From Nemertoderma westbladi (lineage: Eukaryota; Xenacoelomorpha; Nemertodermatida; Nemertodermatidae): a stretch of 48,971 nucleotides of DNA. Shown piece after piece: positions 10,256-21,429 of this stretch. The stretch is from positions 1 to 48,971 of the forward strand of contig JAUCBJ010004784.1 in the NCBI GenBank assembly GCA_032718475.1, written 5' to 3'. How positions within the stretch are numbered: the first letter of the stretch is position 1; the number at the start of each line of letters is the position of its first letter. Position numbers and translations under genes: made by a program. Below the pieces are notes generated by a model. It saw only the letters and a list, made by a program, of their open reading frames with translations. It did no database searches and was not told where the DNA came from.

Positions 10256-10640
10256 TTTAATAGGGTTAACAAGTTACCTAACTCTAAGATAGGCAAACTG
10301 ATTTTTTTGTATAAAAGGAAAACTTTGGATAGAGAGGGGAGGGTTTTTATGATTAAGAGTTTTAGTTCATGGTCCTATTATTTTAGTCCAGGCCGGGGGT
10401 CTGGACTAGTGTATAGTTTGCATGTACTGTATATATATTTTGAGAGGATCCAATTGATAATATTAAACTGAAGTAAATGATCGGCGTTATATTAAACTTT
10501 ATTGTGTTTTTATTTGCAACATCATTAATTCTCTCAGGAGGGAATACTCTCACTGAGGGCGAACTAGCGGTCGGCTCAACCCAAATTACCACTACACACC
10601 CACAGCTCAGCGGGACCACGATAATAAACTTACTGAGCTC

Positions 10641-10824
10641 GTGACAATTGACATTGAGTATAGTACCGGTACAGGCAGACAGGCCACAATGGTATTACTG
10701 CAGTACTGTAATTTCGTAATTTGCTAGAAACCCAGCTGATTTAGTCTCCTAGCAACCTGCTGATGTCAAGCGTTATAATTTTGGATAAATAAATTTATTA
10801 TAACTGTAAGACAGTTACACTGGT
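10641..10824. other. Host or old-repeat flank before BEL/Pao insertion
   Basis: No gene or known repeat recognised. The last five bases (10820-10824, CTGGT) are the left target-site duplication of the BEL/Pao element. Confidence 0.5.
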
Positions 10825-12021
10825 TGTAAAAGCTTTTGCGTAATTAGCCGGTTATTTTCCCTTAAAGTACTCTGTAGTTGGTTTGCCAGGCATAAAAAGG
10901 CCGTGTCCTTGCTGTACTGGTGTTTTAGAGGACATAAAAGTCATTTCTTATGTATTTGTACTGTATTTGTACTTTAAAGGACATAATCCGTAATTTCGTG
11001 ACGCAATAGCTGGATACTCTTGAAAACAGTGGCGCTACCATGACGACGGCTAGCAGCTGATATTGCCACGTCGACAGTTCTTTGTTTCTTTGTTCTCTCG
11101 TTGTTCGGTTGACCAATCAGAGCGTTTTTATGGCTCTTGTACAGAAATTTCCTAGAAATCACGTAATGCTTTATGGGCAGTGTTATCATTCTGTCCTGAG
11201 CCAGGAAGAGCGGCTTTGGAATATTTTGTGCTTTTCTGCTTTAGCCTAACACTAGTAAGCTTAATTATAAGGACATATATCCGTTATCTGGGTAACTCAA
11301 TGCACTGCACTGGTTAACACTGGTTAACTGGCCCATACTGTGCAACTTAACTTAACATTACTGCTTTGCTGTCGGTTATTCATTATATTTGTTGATGAAT
11401 TATTATATGTGGAATAACGAGAAATAACCCCGAAACCCAATATTCTTGATATACCGAAGGTAAGAGAGAAAGGTTACATATAACGATTGCGACTTATGTT
11501 AAAGTGGTTTGAAGTGAATCTAATGTTATTTGATAGACCCTACATGATTCGGTCCGTGTTCCTTTTATATGTGACTAAAATCAGTGAAGATCGGCAGATC
11601 GGTGTGCAGTATTGTGCAGCATTGTGTATGAGTGAGACTGATAACGAAGCATTTCCTAAAGAATGCGCCATATATGTGAATTGTAACTAAGCCATATCGT
11701 TGTGAGTAGTTTAAGTCATAACTCTGTTTATATAGATAGAGCGCCACGTCCTAAAGGAACTGTTAATATTCCCCGAAGGTGAATAATATTGTCAGAGATT
11801 ATATAATACTGTCAGTCGAATAATACATTAGGCTTACATAGCAATACGATTAAGCCGTCGAAGTCAATCTCCCGGGTATATCCAACGGGTGAATGATCGC
11901 GCACAGATTGGTTTCAACTAGTGTAGTGAATCAAATACTTGTTAGAGGCTAAAGCGATTTATTATCTAGAAGACATCCTAATTTGGCGGGTTAAACTGCC
12001 AAAGGTCTGAAAGCGCGAACA
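10825..12021 (+). repeat. BEL/Pao 5' LTR
   Basis: 1197 bp, TG...CA ends, same length as the 3' LTR. Differences seen by eye are A/T near 11023, A/G near 11254 and A/T near 11661 (5'/3' LTR). Short ORFs inside it (about 60-70 codons, both strands) recur in both LTRs and have no recognisable family. Confidence 0.95.
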
Positions 12022-12025
12022 ATAA

Positions 12026-12043
12026 TGGATATCGCTTCTTTAT
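12026..12043 (+). promoter_or_regulatory. Candidate primer-binding site
   Basis: TGGATATCGCTTCTTTAT starts four bases after the 5' LTR and begins with TGG, complementary to a tRNA CCA end. The matching tRNA could not be identified without a tRNA set from this genome. Confidence 0.35.
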
Positions 12044-12090
12044 TGCAGTAAGCAATAAAGTTGAAAGTACCGGTCAACCGGTAAACCTGA

Positions 12091-12215
12091 ACGGTACATC
12101 TGTAGGTCAGTAGGCCCAACTGCCAGAACCGGTACTGCCGTAGGTCCGTAGGTCCAACTGCCAGAACCGGTACTTCTGTAGGTCCGTAGGCCCAACTGTC
12201 CTAACCGGTACTTCC
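12091..12215. repeat. Three-copy tandem repeat (about 45 bp) in BEL/Pao leader
   Basis: Units share GTAGGCCCAACTG or GTAGGTCCAACTG followed by CCGGTACT. They lie in the 5' leader of the retrotransposon, between the LTR and the Gag ORF. Confidence 0.7.
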
Positions 12216-12393
12216 AGTATAAGTACATTAGTATTATTCGAATTTGATAATTATATACCGGTAGGTCTTAGTACTTAATCAGGGAACGGCCGCCCTGGTT
12301 TTTATTGAGATTTTACATATTTCTGTCAAGTTTTATTTGTTTGTAGGCCAGTATTGAACAGAAGGCGTGTAAGCCTGATCATATTGTACAGAC

Positions 12394-12967
12394 AATTTGT
12401 AGGCTGAGCTGTTGTCTGGCTGTTATTAGGTCTGAACGGATTGCAGTGTGTGTAGAGCCTCTGTCCGATAAAGAACGGTTAGGAAGTAGGGGCAGCCATT
12501 GCTGTAAGGTAAAACCCCATCTAAAGAATAAGTCGTACTACTGGGTTAGAACGCATACTACTTAACCATTTTGGAGTCTGCATGTCCTGTGGTTTATTTA
12601 GGCCTGATAGGAGTCCGCCAGCGTTTGGTCTGTACTTTGTTTGTGTAGTCTGTACGGGTAGCGTATAATTTTATTTAGATAATTTGTAGGCTGGATAGTT
12701 GTCTGGCTGTTGTTGGGTTTGAGGAAATTTCGGTGTGTGTAAAGCATCTGTCCAATAAAGAACGGTTAGGAAGTAGGGGCAGCCATCGCTGTAAGGTAAA
12801 CCCCCATCTAAAGAATAAGTCGTACTACTGGGTTAGAACGCATACTACTTAATCATTTCGGAGTCTGCATATACCGTAGTTTGTTTAGGCTTGATAGTAG
12901 TCTGTCAGTATTTGGTTTGCATTTTGTTTGAGTAGTTTGTACGCGTAGCGTAATATTTATTATTCAG
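12394..12967. repeat. 287-bp tandem duplication in BEL/Pao leader
   Basis: Two adjacent copies begin AATTTGTAGGCTG at 12394 and 12681. They share long blocks such as AAAGAACGGTTAGGAAGTAG and GAATAAGTCGTACTACTGGG with moderate divergence. The duplication therefore predates this insertion and belongs to the element family. Possible packaging or regulatory leader; function unknown. Confidence 0.85.
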
Positions 12968-14292
12968 AGTTTATGCGATTATTCGCAACATTCATATCCC
13001 CAAGTTTGTTCCTACAGTAATTGTGTTTGTTATACATACCGTTATAGTTAAACTAACCCCGGTACTACACGGGCTGCTTGGCGTAGGTAAAGACTGGTGA
13101 TTTTGTGCCCCGGTCACTCCAGCAGATGCCGTGGTTCTTTTAGCTGTTCAAGTATATTTAACTACTGATTATATGTTGTACAAGTACTCGTACCTAATTT
13201 AGGGTTTAGTGTACAGTGCTTTCCGAAAGTAATTAGTGTAGGCATTATATTTGTGTTGTAAAGTGGTTGATAGGCACGTTCGATTAGCTCTATTAACTTC
13301 TAGGTAGGAACACTCCGTGATACATAACGTAGTACCTATAGCGATACGGCTATAGGTCGTCAAGCGGTGGTATTTTCCTATCTGGACAACGCAGTGTATT
13401 TTACTACTACTTATTATTTTCAAATACCGTAGTACCCTGTCCGTTGTAATAACCAGATTTCTAACCCTTTGTTAGGCTGGTTTGTAGACTTCTTGTAAAA
13501 TTACCCTAAAAAATTCGTATTTTGTGTTTTTGTAAATTTTTGTGTTTATTTAGAGATTGTAATCTCACCCGAATTGTACGTAATTTGTAGTATTAAGTAA
13601 CTTAGGTAAATTAGCATTATTTGTTTTAGTGTCCTATAAGTAACACTTCACTGAAAGCGCACCGCTTTGTGTAGTGATTACTCCCCAGAAATAATAACAT
13701 TTATTTCAAACATTGACAAAACCCATTAAAACGGGTATATATATATTATAAATCAAATCTAACGATTTATAAATAGTAGGCCTACCATACAACCATTAGG
13801 TCTCAATATCAGTTGGACTACTGCTCAAATAACGGTAATAAAGTAAGTAAAGTAACCAAGTAACCCTAAAATTCAGAAATTCAATTATTTAAAATAATTG
13901 ATATACCGGTATTTACGATAGGCCTATTATCTTTATTTCTATAAATTTAGGCTGAAATTATACCGGTACTTTATAATTAATTCTAGTCCAGAATTATACT
14001 TATATATACTACAAACTGTAAGCTGTATACCGGTATTCCCGATAGGCCTATTATATATTTATATATATTTGTGCTAAAATTATACCGGTATTCTGTGATA
14101 AACCTAGTCTGTAATAATACTTATATAGTTATATATACTATAAGCATACCGGTATTCTAATATATTATATATATATCACGCTCCACTGAGTAGCAGTATC
14201 GGTAATTAATTATTAGGCTAACAGTGATACTTAATTACTAGACTTGCTTTAACTGTATTTATAGCCGTAGGCATTCAACTGTGTAATCAAAC
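12968..14292 (+). other. Remaining BEL/Pao 5' leader; no gene seen
   Basis: AT-rich leader with many ACCGGTA motifs between about 13900 and 14160. No coding frame longer than background. The leader ends at the ATG of the Gag-protease ORF. Confidence 0.5.
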
Positions 14293-17200
14293 ATGTCTGA
14301 CTCACAACAAACATTGTCAGATAGTCTTTTAGAGGGTGTTAGAATGAGTATTAGACTTAGACAGCGTCTTAAAAGGATCTGTGACCAAGATCAAAGTATG
14401 GAACATCCCAGACCAAAGTCTAAGTCCCCTCCTACTGTGCGAAAGATCATCCCTCAAGTAGTAGTATCAGACCCTAGGCTAGTCCAACATCGTAGGTCTA
14501 TCATAGGCACTCGAGCTCAGGTCAAGCGGGACCAAGAAGCAGCGGAACCTCAACAACCCGCGAGCCAAGAACTTACTTCTCAACGGCCCGATAGCTCCAG
14601 TAGTTCGGATACTGTTGAGCGGACGCCCGAACGCGGAGCGAAGATGGCGGATAAGGTTTATGATGAGCGGCCAACCTATGAAGAATCAACCGACGCCACT
14701 TCTTCTCAAGAAGAAAGCGAAGTGACAGCAGAGAAACTGCATAAGAGGGATGCTATTGACATCTATCTGTCAGACTATCAACGCTTTGTAGGAGATGAAG
14801 AGTTGAGGAGAAGGCTGGAGGGGCTTAGCCCTAATAGTGAAGGAACCAAGCTTGTGCTGGACGCAATCGATGCGGAAATGTTAGCTGCGAATCAGGCTAA
14901 ATTTGATGAACAACTCCGCCTGACACGAGTCCAAGAAGAACAAGTAAAGAAAAAACGTATAGAAGACAGAAAGAAAGCAGCAGTAGCAGCTGCCGAAGCG
15001 GAAAGGAAAGCAGCCGAAGAGGAAAGTAAAGCAGCCGAGATGGAAAGAAAAGCGGCAGCGACAGCAGCAGAGGCAAAAGCGGCAGCGACAGCGGCAGAGG
15101 CAGAAGCGAAAAGAAAAGCTGCCGAAATGAAAAGAAAAGCGGAAATGGCAGTGGCAGAAGCAGAACGTAGAGCGGCGGAAGAAATCACCCAATTACAATT
15201 GGAAAACATTCAGGAGAATCAAGACTGCATAAATAAACAGTTAACAGCTAGTAATATGCAGATGATGAATCGATCTACTCCCAAAAGACAGGGATATACA
15301 TCATCTGAGGAAGGCGATACCACCGATACTGAAGGCAAAGGAAATAGATCTCGTCTAAGCAGACGTAAAAGAACATTCCACCGTCAGAAATTGCCTGATT
15401 TGCCTCCAGCTGTTAGAAGGCAACTAAATAACACCAACTTAGGTAGTACAGAACCCACAGACCAAACAATTAAAATAGAAAGACTCCCTACTATAGTAGA
15501 TGAGCCTGAAATAATTAGGCCTGTTCTTGAAATCACCCCTTCGGTGATAGACACACCTGTGCTCCCTGAAGCTACCTATAAATTCCCTCTGCATAGCACT
15601 AAGCTACCTGTGCCCAGTAGAACTGCCCAGGAGACAGTTCAGGTCCTGGACCCCGAGCGAAATATTCATGATTTGTCGCCCGTTGTCCCTCGTCCGCCCG
15701 CTACAACGTTGGCGACTCCCGCTTCGGCGGTCGAATGGGTGGACGAGAGACGGCGGGGGATGGATCTCCTGCTCGGGCAGATGCAGGAGACTGTTCAGCA
15801 ATTCAAGGGCACAGTAAGGGAAAGTAGACTAGAGTTGCAAGAAGTGCAGCAAAGTATCGCGCTAGAACGCGATAAATTAGTAAATACACAAAGGGGTATA
15901 CCACCACCCTCGGTAACAATGTGTCAACCTGTTAGGTCTGAAGTATCTCATGCGCAAGGTGTGGAGCCTACACGCATATATACTGCTAGCGAAGTAGAAA
16001 CTCCTATAGTGAACCCTATTAAGGGTAATTATAAACCTGTTGATAATGATATCTCATCTAGACTTGATAATAATCCGAGAAACTTATATACCGATAATTC
16101 TCTATTCAATAATACGATGGCTCAAGAAAGTTTTACGCGTCAAATGGCTAGAACCGAAGCCCGGCAAGCGGTGAAGGTGGGAGAGATCGTCAAGTTCAAT
16201 GGAGATGAGATGAAATGGTTACCTTTTAATGAATATTACAAAGATAACATACAGAACTCTGTACTATCTAATGGAGAGAAACTTAGATTCCTCATCGAGT
16301 GCTTGGAAGGATCTCCCAAGTTAATGGCGTTAAAGTTTATTGGACATCCAGACGGATTAAGACAAGTTTGGGATACACTAAACATCAGGTATGGTAATAG
16401 GAATAACATAGCTGGGTATTTGTATGCAAAGTTGGTAGCGCCCCGAAAGTTTATTAGCAACGGGATTATAGAGTTTTCCGATGAAATTCAGGAGATCTGC
16501 AGACAATTAGATTGGCTAGGTAAGTCTCATGAGTATCAGAGTGCTATGGTTATTAGAGCAGTGGCTTCTACTTTACCGAAGGGTGGAGTAGGTACACGCT
16601 GGGATAAGAAAGTGTTATATATGATGGAACAACAACGACGAGACCCTACCATGACTGATTTCATGTCATTCTTAGATAGAGAAGTGAAATTACAGCTCCT
16701 AAGGCAGTCCAGAGAGAAGACATTGGAAAACAAGGTAAGTGAGAAACCCGTTTCTAGGAGAAGGGTAACACCAATGTGTTATACAGACGACGGCGAAAGC
16801 CAAACCTCTCAAGGAGAGGACAGCGGGAAAGACACTGAAAGATCTTATTATGTCAATAAAACGCCTAAAGACCAGGTAAGTAAATCCAAGTCTCGACCCA
16901 ATGACAGAAGGGAACCAGTACAAAAAACCCCTCCTACGTCTCCTAAAAGAATTCAGGTGAGAAAGCCCGAGGAAAGAACAAGTGTGCACCACATAGCACA
17001 GGTTAAAGTAAGTAACATCAAGCCGAAATGTGTGCTGTGCGACGGGCCCCACCGTTTAAATGCGTGTGATAAATTCCTGAGGAAATCACTAAAGGATAGA
17101 CGTGAAGTCATGTGGGATAAGCGGTTGTGTTATAATTGCCTCAGACGAGGACACCAACGGCGAACCTGTTACTCCGACGCAAGGTGTGCAAAGTGCGGTG

Positions 17201-18768
17201 CAAAACATCATATCTTGTTGCACACTGAATTCGAACGAAACAGCCCGAGTCAGGTAAGTGAGTCCGAACTACATGTCCAATTCAGTGATGTGAATGACAC
17301 TGATCAATCTGAGATGGAAGGATTCTATATGGACGAATTCTCCGACCAAAACGAATCCTGTTACTTAATAAATACCACCGCAGTGTATCGAGCACTCATG
17401 TATGAGAAAGACACAGACAGCGACCTCACCCTAACTACTTCAGATCAACAACAATCTTGGAAAGCGCCAACTTCAAATGTAGGAATCCGAGAATTTCCTG
17501 TAGTCCAGTTACGGGTCCACGGACCTCAGAAGAGCTATATAGTGAACGCCCTCCTGGACTCCGGCAGCACAGGAACATTCATCGATAAAGAACTAGCCGA
17601 AGTCATCTTTGCTGGACAACCCAAGTTCCGAACCAAGCTAAACATGTCAGGGATCATGCAGGTTTGGAATTCTACTGTAGCTGCCGACTATTATATAGGT
17701 GAGTTGTCCACTCCACAGGATAAACTAGGAGAATACAGTATAAGGTCAGTCAAAATGGTGGCAATAAAGAACTTCGCTACCACCCAAGTGGAACCTTATA
17801 ATTGGGACGAAGATGATCATGCCCAACAACTTAACATCCCTAGATTCGACACCGATTATCCTGGAGTACAAATATTAATCGGTCAAAACGCGCATGAGGC
17901 GCTGGAGACATTGGAGAAACGACCTGCTCAACCGCAACCACTTCAGACCTATGCGGTAAGAACTAGAGTAGGTTGGTACCTTACTGGACCTTCCCGAAGA
18001 ACGCTCAGAGAAAGACTGCTTCAAGATCGCGTCTGCCAGGTGAGTGAATGGGAAGACGATACTAGTGAGGGAGACGACCCAACTGAGGGAACACCATACT
18101 CCTCAGATAATGACGATATTAGCTCCAATGTAGATCAATGGAGATATTGTCCCCAGAAGTTTAATCCAACTGACATCGCTTCCAGAGGAGCAACTCCTCA
18201 AGAACTGACAGATACTACAGACCGGTTAGGTGAACCCGACTTCCTGAGTAAGGAGGATGAATGGCCTCCCCATCTTACTCCGACTGAGATTAGACCAGCC
18301 AAGGGAGCGGAGAAAGTCAAACCTAAAACCCGGACGGGTGGATCGGAGTTATTTGAACCCGGGATAGATCTGTCGGTATTACATATTGCCAGGGACGACG
18401 CCGTGGATCTGGACCTCCCCACCGCGAGTGGATCCTTCATGAAGATCAGAGAGAGCGATTGGAGCTCTGGAACATCAGACGTCTCGCAGGGACTCTCACC
18501 TCTCCTGCAGGGAGCGACGGACCACTATAGCTCCTGGAATCGGCTTTGTAAGGCCGTCGTGTACTTAGAGCGATGTTTCTATCGTCACTATTCCAGGACG
18601 AAGAGGAAACCTGGAATTGTATTCGGGATGCAGCGACTCAATCGCCCAGCTGGTCGTTTGTGTTTACCGGAAGGGAATGGAGGACTCTCCGGAAACTGTG
18701 GAAGGCAAGATTCTCTTCCCACGACCACCTCCCTAATCCTTCAAACATCTAGGGACTCCATAACGTAA
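14293..18768 (+). CDS. BEL/Pao Gag-protease polyprotein with RT/integrase deleted (1491 aa)
   Basis: The ORF is uninterrupted. Residues about 195-310 are an Ala/Glu/Lys-rich coiled coil. About 620-830 is the DUF1759-type Gag region characteristic of BEL/Pao (VKFNGDEMKWLPF, then LRFLIECLEGSPKLMAL). Cys/His knuckles follow at about 912-975 (CVLCDGPHRLNAC, CYNCLRRGHQRRTC, CAKCGAKHH). A DUF1758-like aspartic protease has ALLDSGSTGTFID at about residue 1086. After VGWYLTGPS (about 1235) the sequence jumps, near residues 1265-1277, to WRYCPQKFNPTDIASRGA. In complete elements that motif lies at the end of the RNase H region, far downstream of the RT palm. The entire RT core is therefore deleted while the frame is kept. 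No integrase core is seen in the C-terminal 200 residues. The product could be structural Gag plus protease, maturing particles for a partner element. I chose the first ATG after the leader; it gives a hydrophilic N-terminus. Confidence 0.9.
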   Translation: MSDSQQTLSDSLLEGVRMSIRLRQRLKRICDQDQSMEHPRPKSKSPPTVRKIIPQVVVSDPRLVQHRRSIIGTRAQVKRDQEAAEPQQPASQELTSQRPDSSSSSDTVERTPERGAKMADKVYDERPTYEESTDATSSQEESEVTAEKLHKRDAIDIYLSDYQRFVGDEELRRRLEGLSPNSEGTKLVLDAIDAEMLAANQAKFDEQLRLTRVQEEQVKKKRIEDRKKAAVAAAEAERKAAEEESKAAEMERKAAATAAEAKAAATAAEAEAKRKAAEMKRKAEMAVAEAERRAAEEITQLQLENIQENQDCINKQLTASNMQMMNRSTPKRQGYTSSEEGDTTDTEGKGNRSRLSRRKRTFHRQKLPDLPPAVRRQLNNTNLGSTEPTDQTIKIERLPTIVDEPEIIRPVLEITPSVIDTPVLPEATYKFPLHSTKLPVPSRTAQETVQVLDPERNIHDLSPVVPRPPATTLATPASAVEWVDERRRGMDLLLGQMQETVQQFKGTVRESRLELQEVQQSIALERDKLVNTQRGIPPPSVTMCQPVRSEVSHAQGVEPTRIYTASEVETPIVNPIKGNYKPVDNDISSRLDNNPRNLYTDNSLFNNTMAQESFTRQMARTEARQAVKVGEIVKFNGDEMKWLPFNEYYKDNIQNSVLSNGEKLRFLIECLEGSPKLMALKFIGHPDGLRQVWDTLNIRYGNRNNIAGYLYAKLVAPRKFISNGIIEFSDEIQEICRQLDWLGKSHEYQSAMVIRAVASTLPKGGVGTRWDKKVLYMMEQQRRDPTMTDFMSFLDREVKLQLLRQSREKTLENKVSEKPVSRRRVTPMCYTDDGESQTSQGEDSGKDTERSYYVNKTPKDQVSKSKSRPNDRREPVQKTPPTSPKRIQVRKPEERTSVHHIAQVKVSNIKPKCVLCDGPHRLNACDKFLRKSLKDRREVMWDKRLCYNCLRRGHQRRTCYSDARCAKCGAKHHILLHTEFERNSPSQVSESELHVQFSDVNDTDQSEMEGFYMDEFSDQNESCYLINTTAVYRALMYEKDTDSDLTLTTSDQQQSWKAPTSNVGIREFPVVQLRVHGPQKSYIVNALLDSGSTGTFIDKELAEVIFAGQPKFRTKLNMSGIMQVWNSTVAADYYIGELSTPQDKLGEYSIRSVKMVAIKNFATTQVEPYNWDEDDHAQQLNIPRFDTDYPGVQILIGQNAHEALETLEKRPAQPQPLQTYAVRTRVGWYLTGPSRRTLRERLLQDRVCQVSEWEDDTSEGDDPTEGTPYSSDNDDISSNVDQWRYCPQKFNPTDIASRGATPQELTDTTDRLGEPDFLSKEDEWPPHLTPTEIRPAKGAEKVKPKTRTGGSELFEPGIDLSVLHIARDDAVDLDLPTASGSFMKIRESDWSSGTSDVSQGLSPLLQGATDHYSSWNRLCKAVVYLERCFYRHYSRTKRKPGIVFGMQRLNRPAGRLCLPEGNGGLSGNCGRQDSLPTTTSLILQTSRDSIT
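18573..18752 (+). CDS. Overlapping small ORF at the end of the Gag-protease ORF (59 aa)
   Basis: This frame differs from the long ORF and gives a more protein-like composition at this spot: Trp-rich, with the segments TWNCIRDAA and FTGREWRTLRKLWKARF. The long ORF here is Gly/Arg/Ser-rich and looks out of frame. It may be the true downstream coding frame, with the long ORF running into it after an ancestral frameshift. No family recognised. Confidence 0.35.
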   Translation: MFLSSLFQDEEETWNCIRDAATQSPSWSFVFTGREWRTLRKLWKARFSSHDHLPNPSNI

Positions 18769-20425
18769 CAACATATGGAGTGGGTGTGTGACTCTATTAT
18801 TTTATATTATTTTATTATTTTTATATTTCTGTATGTATTACTATGTAATTTTATTATAATCGTTTTCTTTAATTTTATTCAGTAGAATGTTATTTTAGCG
18901 ATTATTTAGTAGATTAGTGCAATATATATTCGCGTTTATTACTTAATTACGTATATATTATATTTAGTGTGATGGTGAGAAACCAGTGTTTTTCTCTTTC
19001 CTTACTGTCCGTATTATATTATAAATACGTAACTACAGTAAGATGAAATGTCCGTACTTATTAAAGTACAATAAAGCCACTACTATATTCAAGTATTATT
19101 GGTAGGCAGAGTATTAGGAATGCAAAGTTCAGATCCTCGTGTCTCGGCTAAACCAAGCTCTGGGTAGACCTTGGAAACGACTTGCCTCTTCACACTGACA
19201 TTGCTTCGTGCGATATTGCTCTCATACCGTATATTAAATAATACATATAGTAGCGTGATGTCCCTTTAACAGTAGCGTATAACGCAAAATAAATCTGTTA
19301 AACCCTTTGACCATCTGTAATTCTAGTAGATTAAGATATCGCGGCACCCACCGATATACTTGAAAGACAAATTCTAGAATCAGTGGTTAACGTCCCCAGA
19401 CAAGTTCTGGAATAAATTGGTGCCCATCTCAAAATATTAATTATTTAATATTTGCAAATATAATAAATCAAAATCTGTAAAATTCAGATCCTTCAACAAT
19501 TCTAGTCAATTAAGATATCGTAGCATTTACCGGTATTCTTAAAAAGACAATTGTCATAGAATTAAGGATCTTGTGTCCCCAGACATATTCTAGAATCAAA
19601 ATATGTCCATTTAATTATTAAATAATAAAATTTCAGGGAATAATTTAAATTCATGCCTTTTAATGAATTTAATAAATTGCCATTTTTACGCAATTTATAA
19701 CATTCCCAAAATTCCATTAATTAATAGATCACGGGAGCGGAGATTTATCTTATCATGCGTATGAGTGTGCGAAAGTCTCCCAAACATAGTCAATAGCCGA
19801 TAAAATTCATAAAGTCATGTATAAAACAGAACATTGATCATTAAAGAATTACTATTAAATAACATCCCAGATCTGTATGCATTGGAATTACCCTAATTCT
19901 ACCGCTAGCTTTGCATAATGTCACCATAGCAACAACCACGCTAGAATTAGAATTGAGTTAAAAGAACAATAGAAAGCTTGTCCCATTGAATAGCATAGGG
20001 AATAAATAGCGCACTGCTAGTATCCAAGGATACATAATAATACAGTGACATTCTGGAAGGCATTGACTAACGGACAAATGGCCCGAGTGTGTGTAATTTG
20101 TGACAAGTTGTGTGTGGTATTTGTGAGTTTATAGGCGAATGTTACTACTAAGGTGTGTTTACAGTAGCGAGTCGCAATTGTGAAAGTAACCCTAACTCTC
20201 CAGTAAGAACCTGAGGTGTATCTAAGCCTTTGGGACGGACAGTCGAGTGACTTGTGCCGGTTGTCGTTGTCGTTGTGCGGCTACGTCGTTGGCGAAAGTA
20301 CAGCGGCGACGACACATCGGCGCTGAGGATCTCGCGCTGTCCGGGGGCTGATTGGGGTAGGCAGCGACGCTCGCTAGCCTAAATATAAACTCCTTATAAT
20401 ATGGATAAACTCATATATAGCAGAT
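18769..20425 (+). other. BEL/Pao 3' non-coding region
   Basis: AT-rich and without a readable gene. It contains an imperfect duplication of about 180 bp (about 19306-19440 and 19487-19615), with shared TTAAGATATCG and CCCCAGACA segments. Confidence 0.5.
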
Positions 20426-20731
20426 ATGACGGAGTTGATAGAAGATGGTCTTGGTATCGGGGAGTGATATACTCTACTTTTACAAGCGTTTGTTGATAGC
20501 TTAATACGCGGCGACGTTAGTCCAACTGCTGCGGAGGACGATGGTCGTTATATCGAACCGCCAATGTCCCAAGAGCAGCTCACGCGTGAGTTGGACTATA
20601 GAAAATTCGCTGCTCGATATACGCAGCGTGATGGTACGTATATGGGCTTCTTAACTACTGGTCATCCTATCGATTTACACAATACGGACTATGTCGACTA
20701 TATATCCTGCCCAGCGGAGTCGGAACCATAA
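20426..20731 (+). pseudogene. Remnant accessory ORF in BEL/Pao 3' region, first part
   Basis: A 102-codon frame starts at ATG (MTELIEDGLGIGE), is interrupted by one TGA at 20465-20467, then continues (LLQAFVDSLIRGD ... RKFAARYTQRDGTYMGF) to TAA. The composition is protein-like with regular polar/hydrophobic spacing. A downstream, differently framed piece (21430-21708) may belong to the same former gene. It sits where some LTR elements carry an env or accessory gene, but there is no signal peptide or membrane segment here and no recognisable family. Confidence 0.4.
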
Positions 20732-21429
20732 ACTGAAATTCGAATGCGAAAATTCTATTCGAAATCGACTCGAAAGAAAAGACACTAAAGAAACAAATGG
20801 ACGCGGTAACTCCAACGTATATTTGGAATTCTTGATAGAAGCATTGTAACAACAAATAAATATCACCCGCGTTTACCCTACCAGACGTGCATCTTTGGTA
20901 TTATTACGATAAATGCCCTAGACCCAACTAATAAACGGAAAGACATAAACATCCACGGAAACCGAAACTTGTTGACGTATCACCTATGCTCACTCGGCTC
21001 GAACGATCCTGGAGTAAACCTACGATCAGAGTCCCGGAATACTCGGTCAAACCTCCTCATTCCTTAGTTAGACCTCAGACCTGCGATCCTGGTGGTGTCG
21101 CGGATCCTCGCGGACTGTATTCACTGTTCAAGATCTAGTGCTACCCTAACAATTAATCGGTAACACTCCGACAGTGATTTCTAGCTAGCCGCCCATCTTA
21201 CCTAGCCGGATTGTGACGCGGACACCTAATATCACTATCCAACCGTATGGTCGTCCCCGTTTAACGCGATACAACCCCTCATCAAGGTGAAGGAGAGCGT
21301 TGTACGAAACGAGTTAAACGCTATTCTATAAAGATCAAAAAAGAAACCTGCGTTTGTTCAGATAAACGTAAGTTATAACAGTAAGTCCAATCGATAAACG
21401 AATTGGCCTTATCTCAATTCGATTGGGAA

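Larger units (their letters stand above)
8703..10265. mobile_element. piggyBac-like non-autonomous element (MITE), 1563 bp
   Basis: TTAA at 8699-8702 and at 10266-10269 flank terminal inverted repeats: left CCCTATTAATACCGGG, right (reverse complement) CCCTATTAAACCCGGG. A TTAA target and ends beginning CCCT are hallmarks of the piggyBac superfamily. Just inside each end lies a G-run, TCATATTGA, then a C-run, itself a perfect-hairpin motif. No transposase is encoded. The interior is tandem repeats (9225-10020). Insertion into the gypsy LTR region makes it younger than that element. Confidence 0.8.
8349..10640 (+). mobile_element. Probable gypsy 3' LTR, interrupted by a piggyBac-like element
   Basis: The LTR is inferred to start with TGCCAAGAAATATATG just after the polypurine tract. 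It is split by the TTAA-flanked element at 8703-10265. To the right of that, TATAAAAGG at about 10310 could be the LTR TATA box and an AATAAA-like signal could serve for polyadenylation. The right boundary is not defined, because no 5' LTR exists in the window to compare with. About 10600-10640 is a guess. Confidence 0.45.

Noticed and set aside
10925-11690. Small ORFs on both strands of the 5' LTR (and their twins in the 3' LTR)
   Set aside because: They are duplicated only because the LTRs are; short, with no family and no codon bias.
14881-15209. Antisense ORFs rich in Phe/Cys/Arg or Ala/Ser
   Set aside because: They mirror the Ala/Glu/Lys coiled-coil coding stretch of the Gag ORF on the opposite strand.
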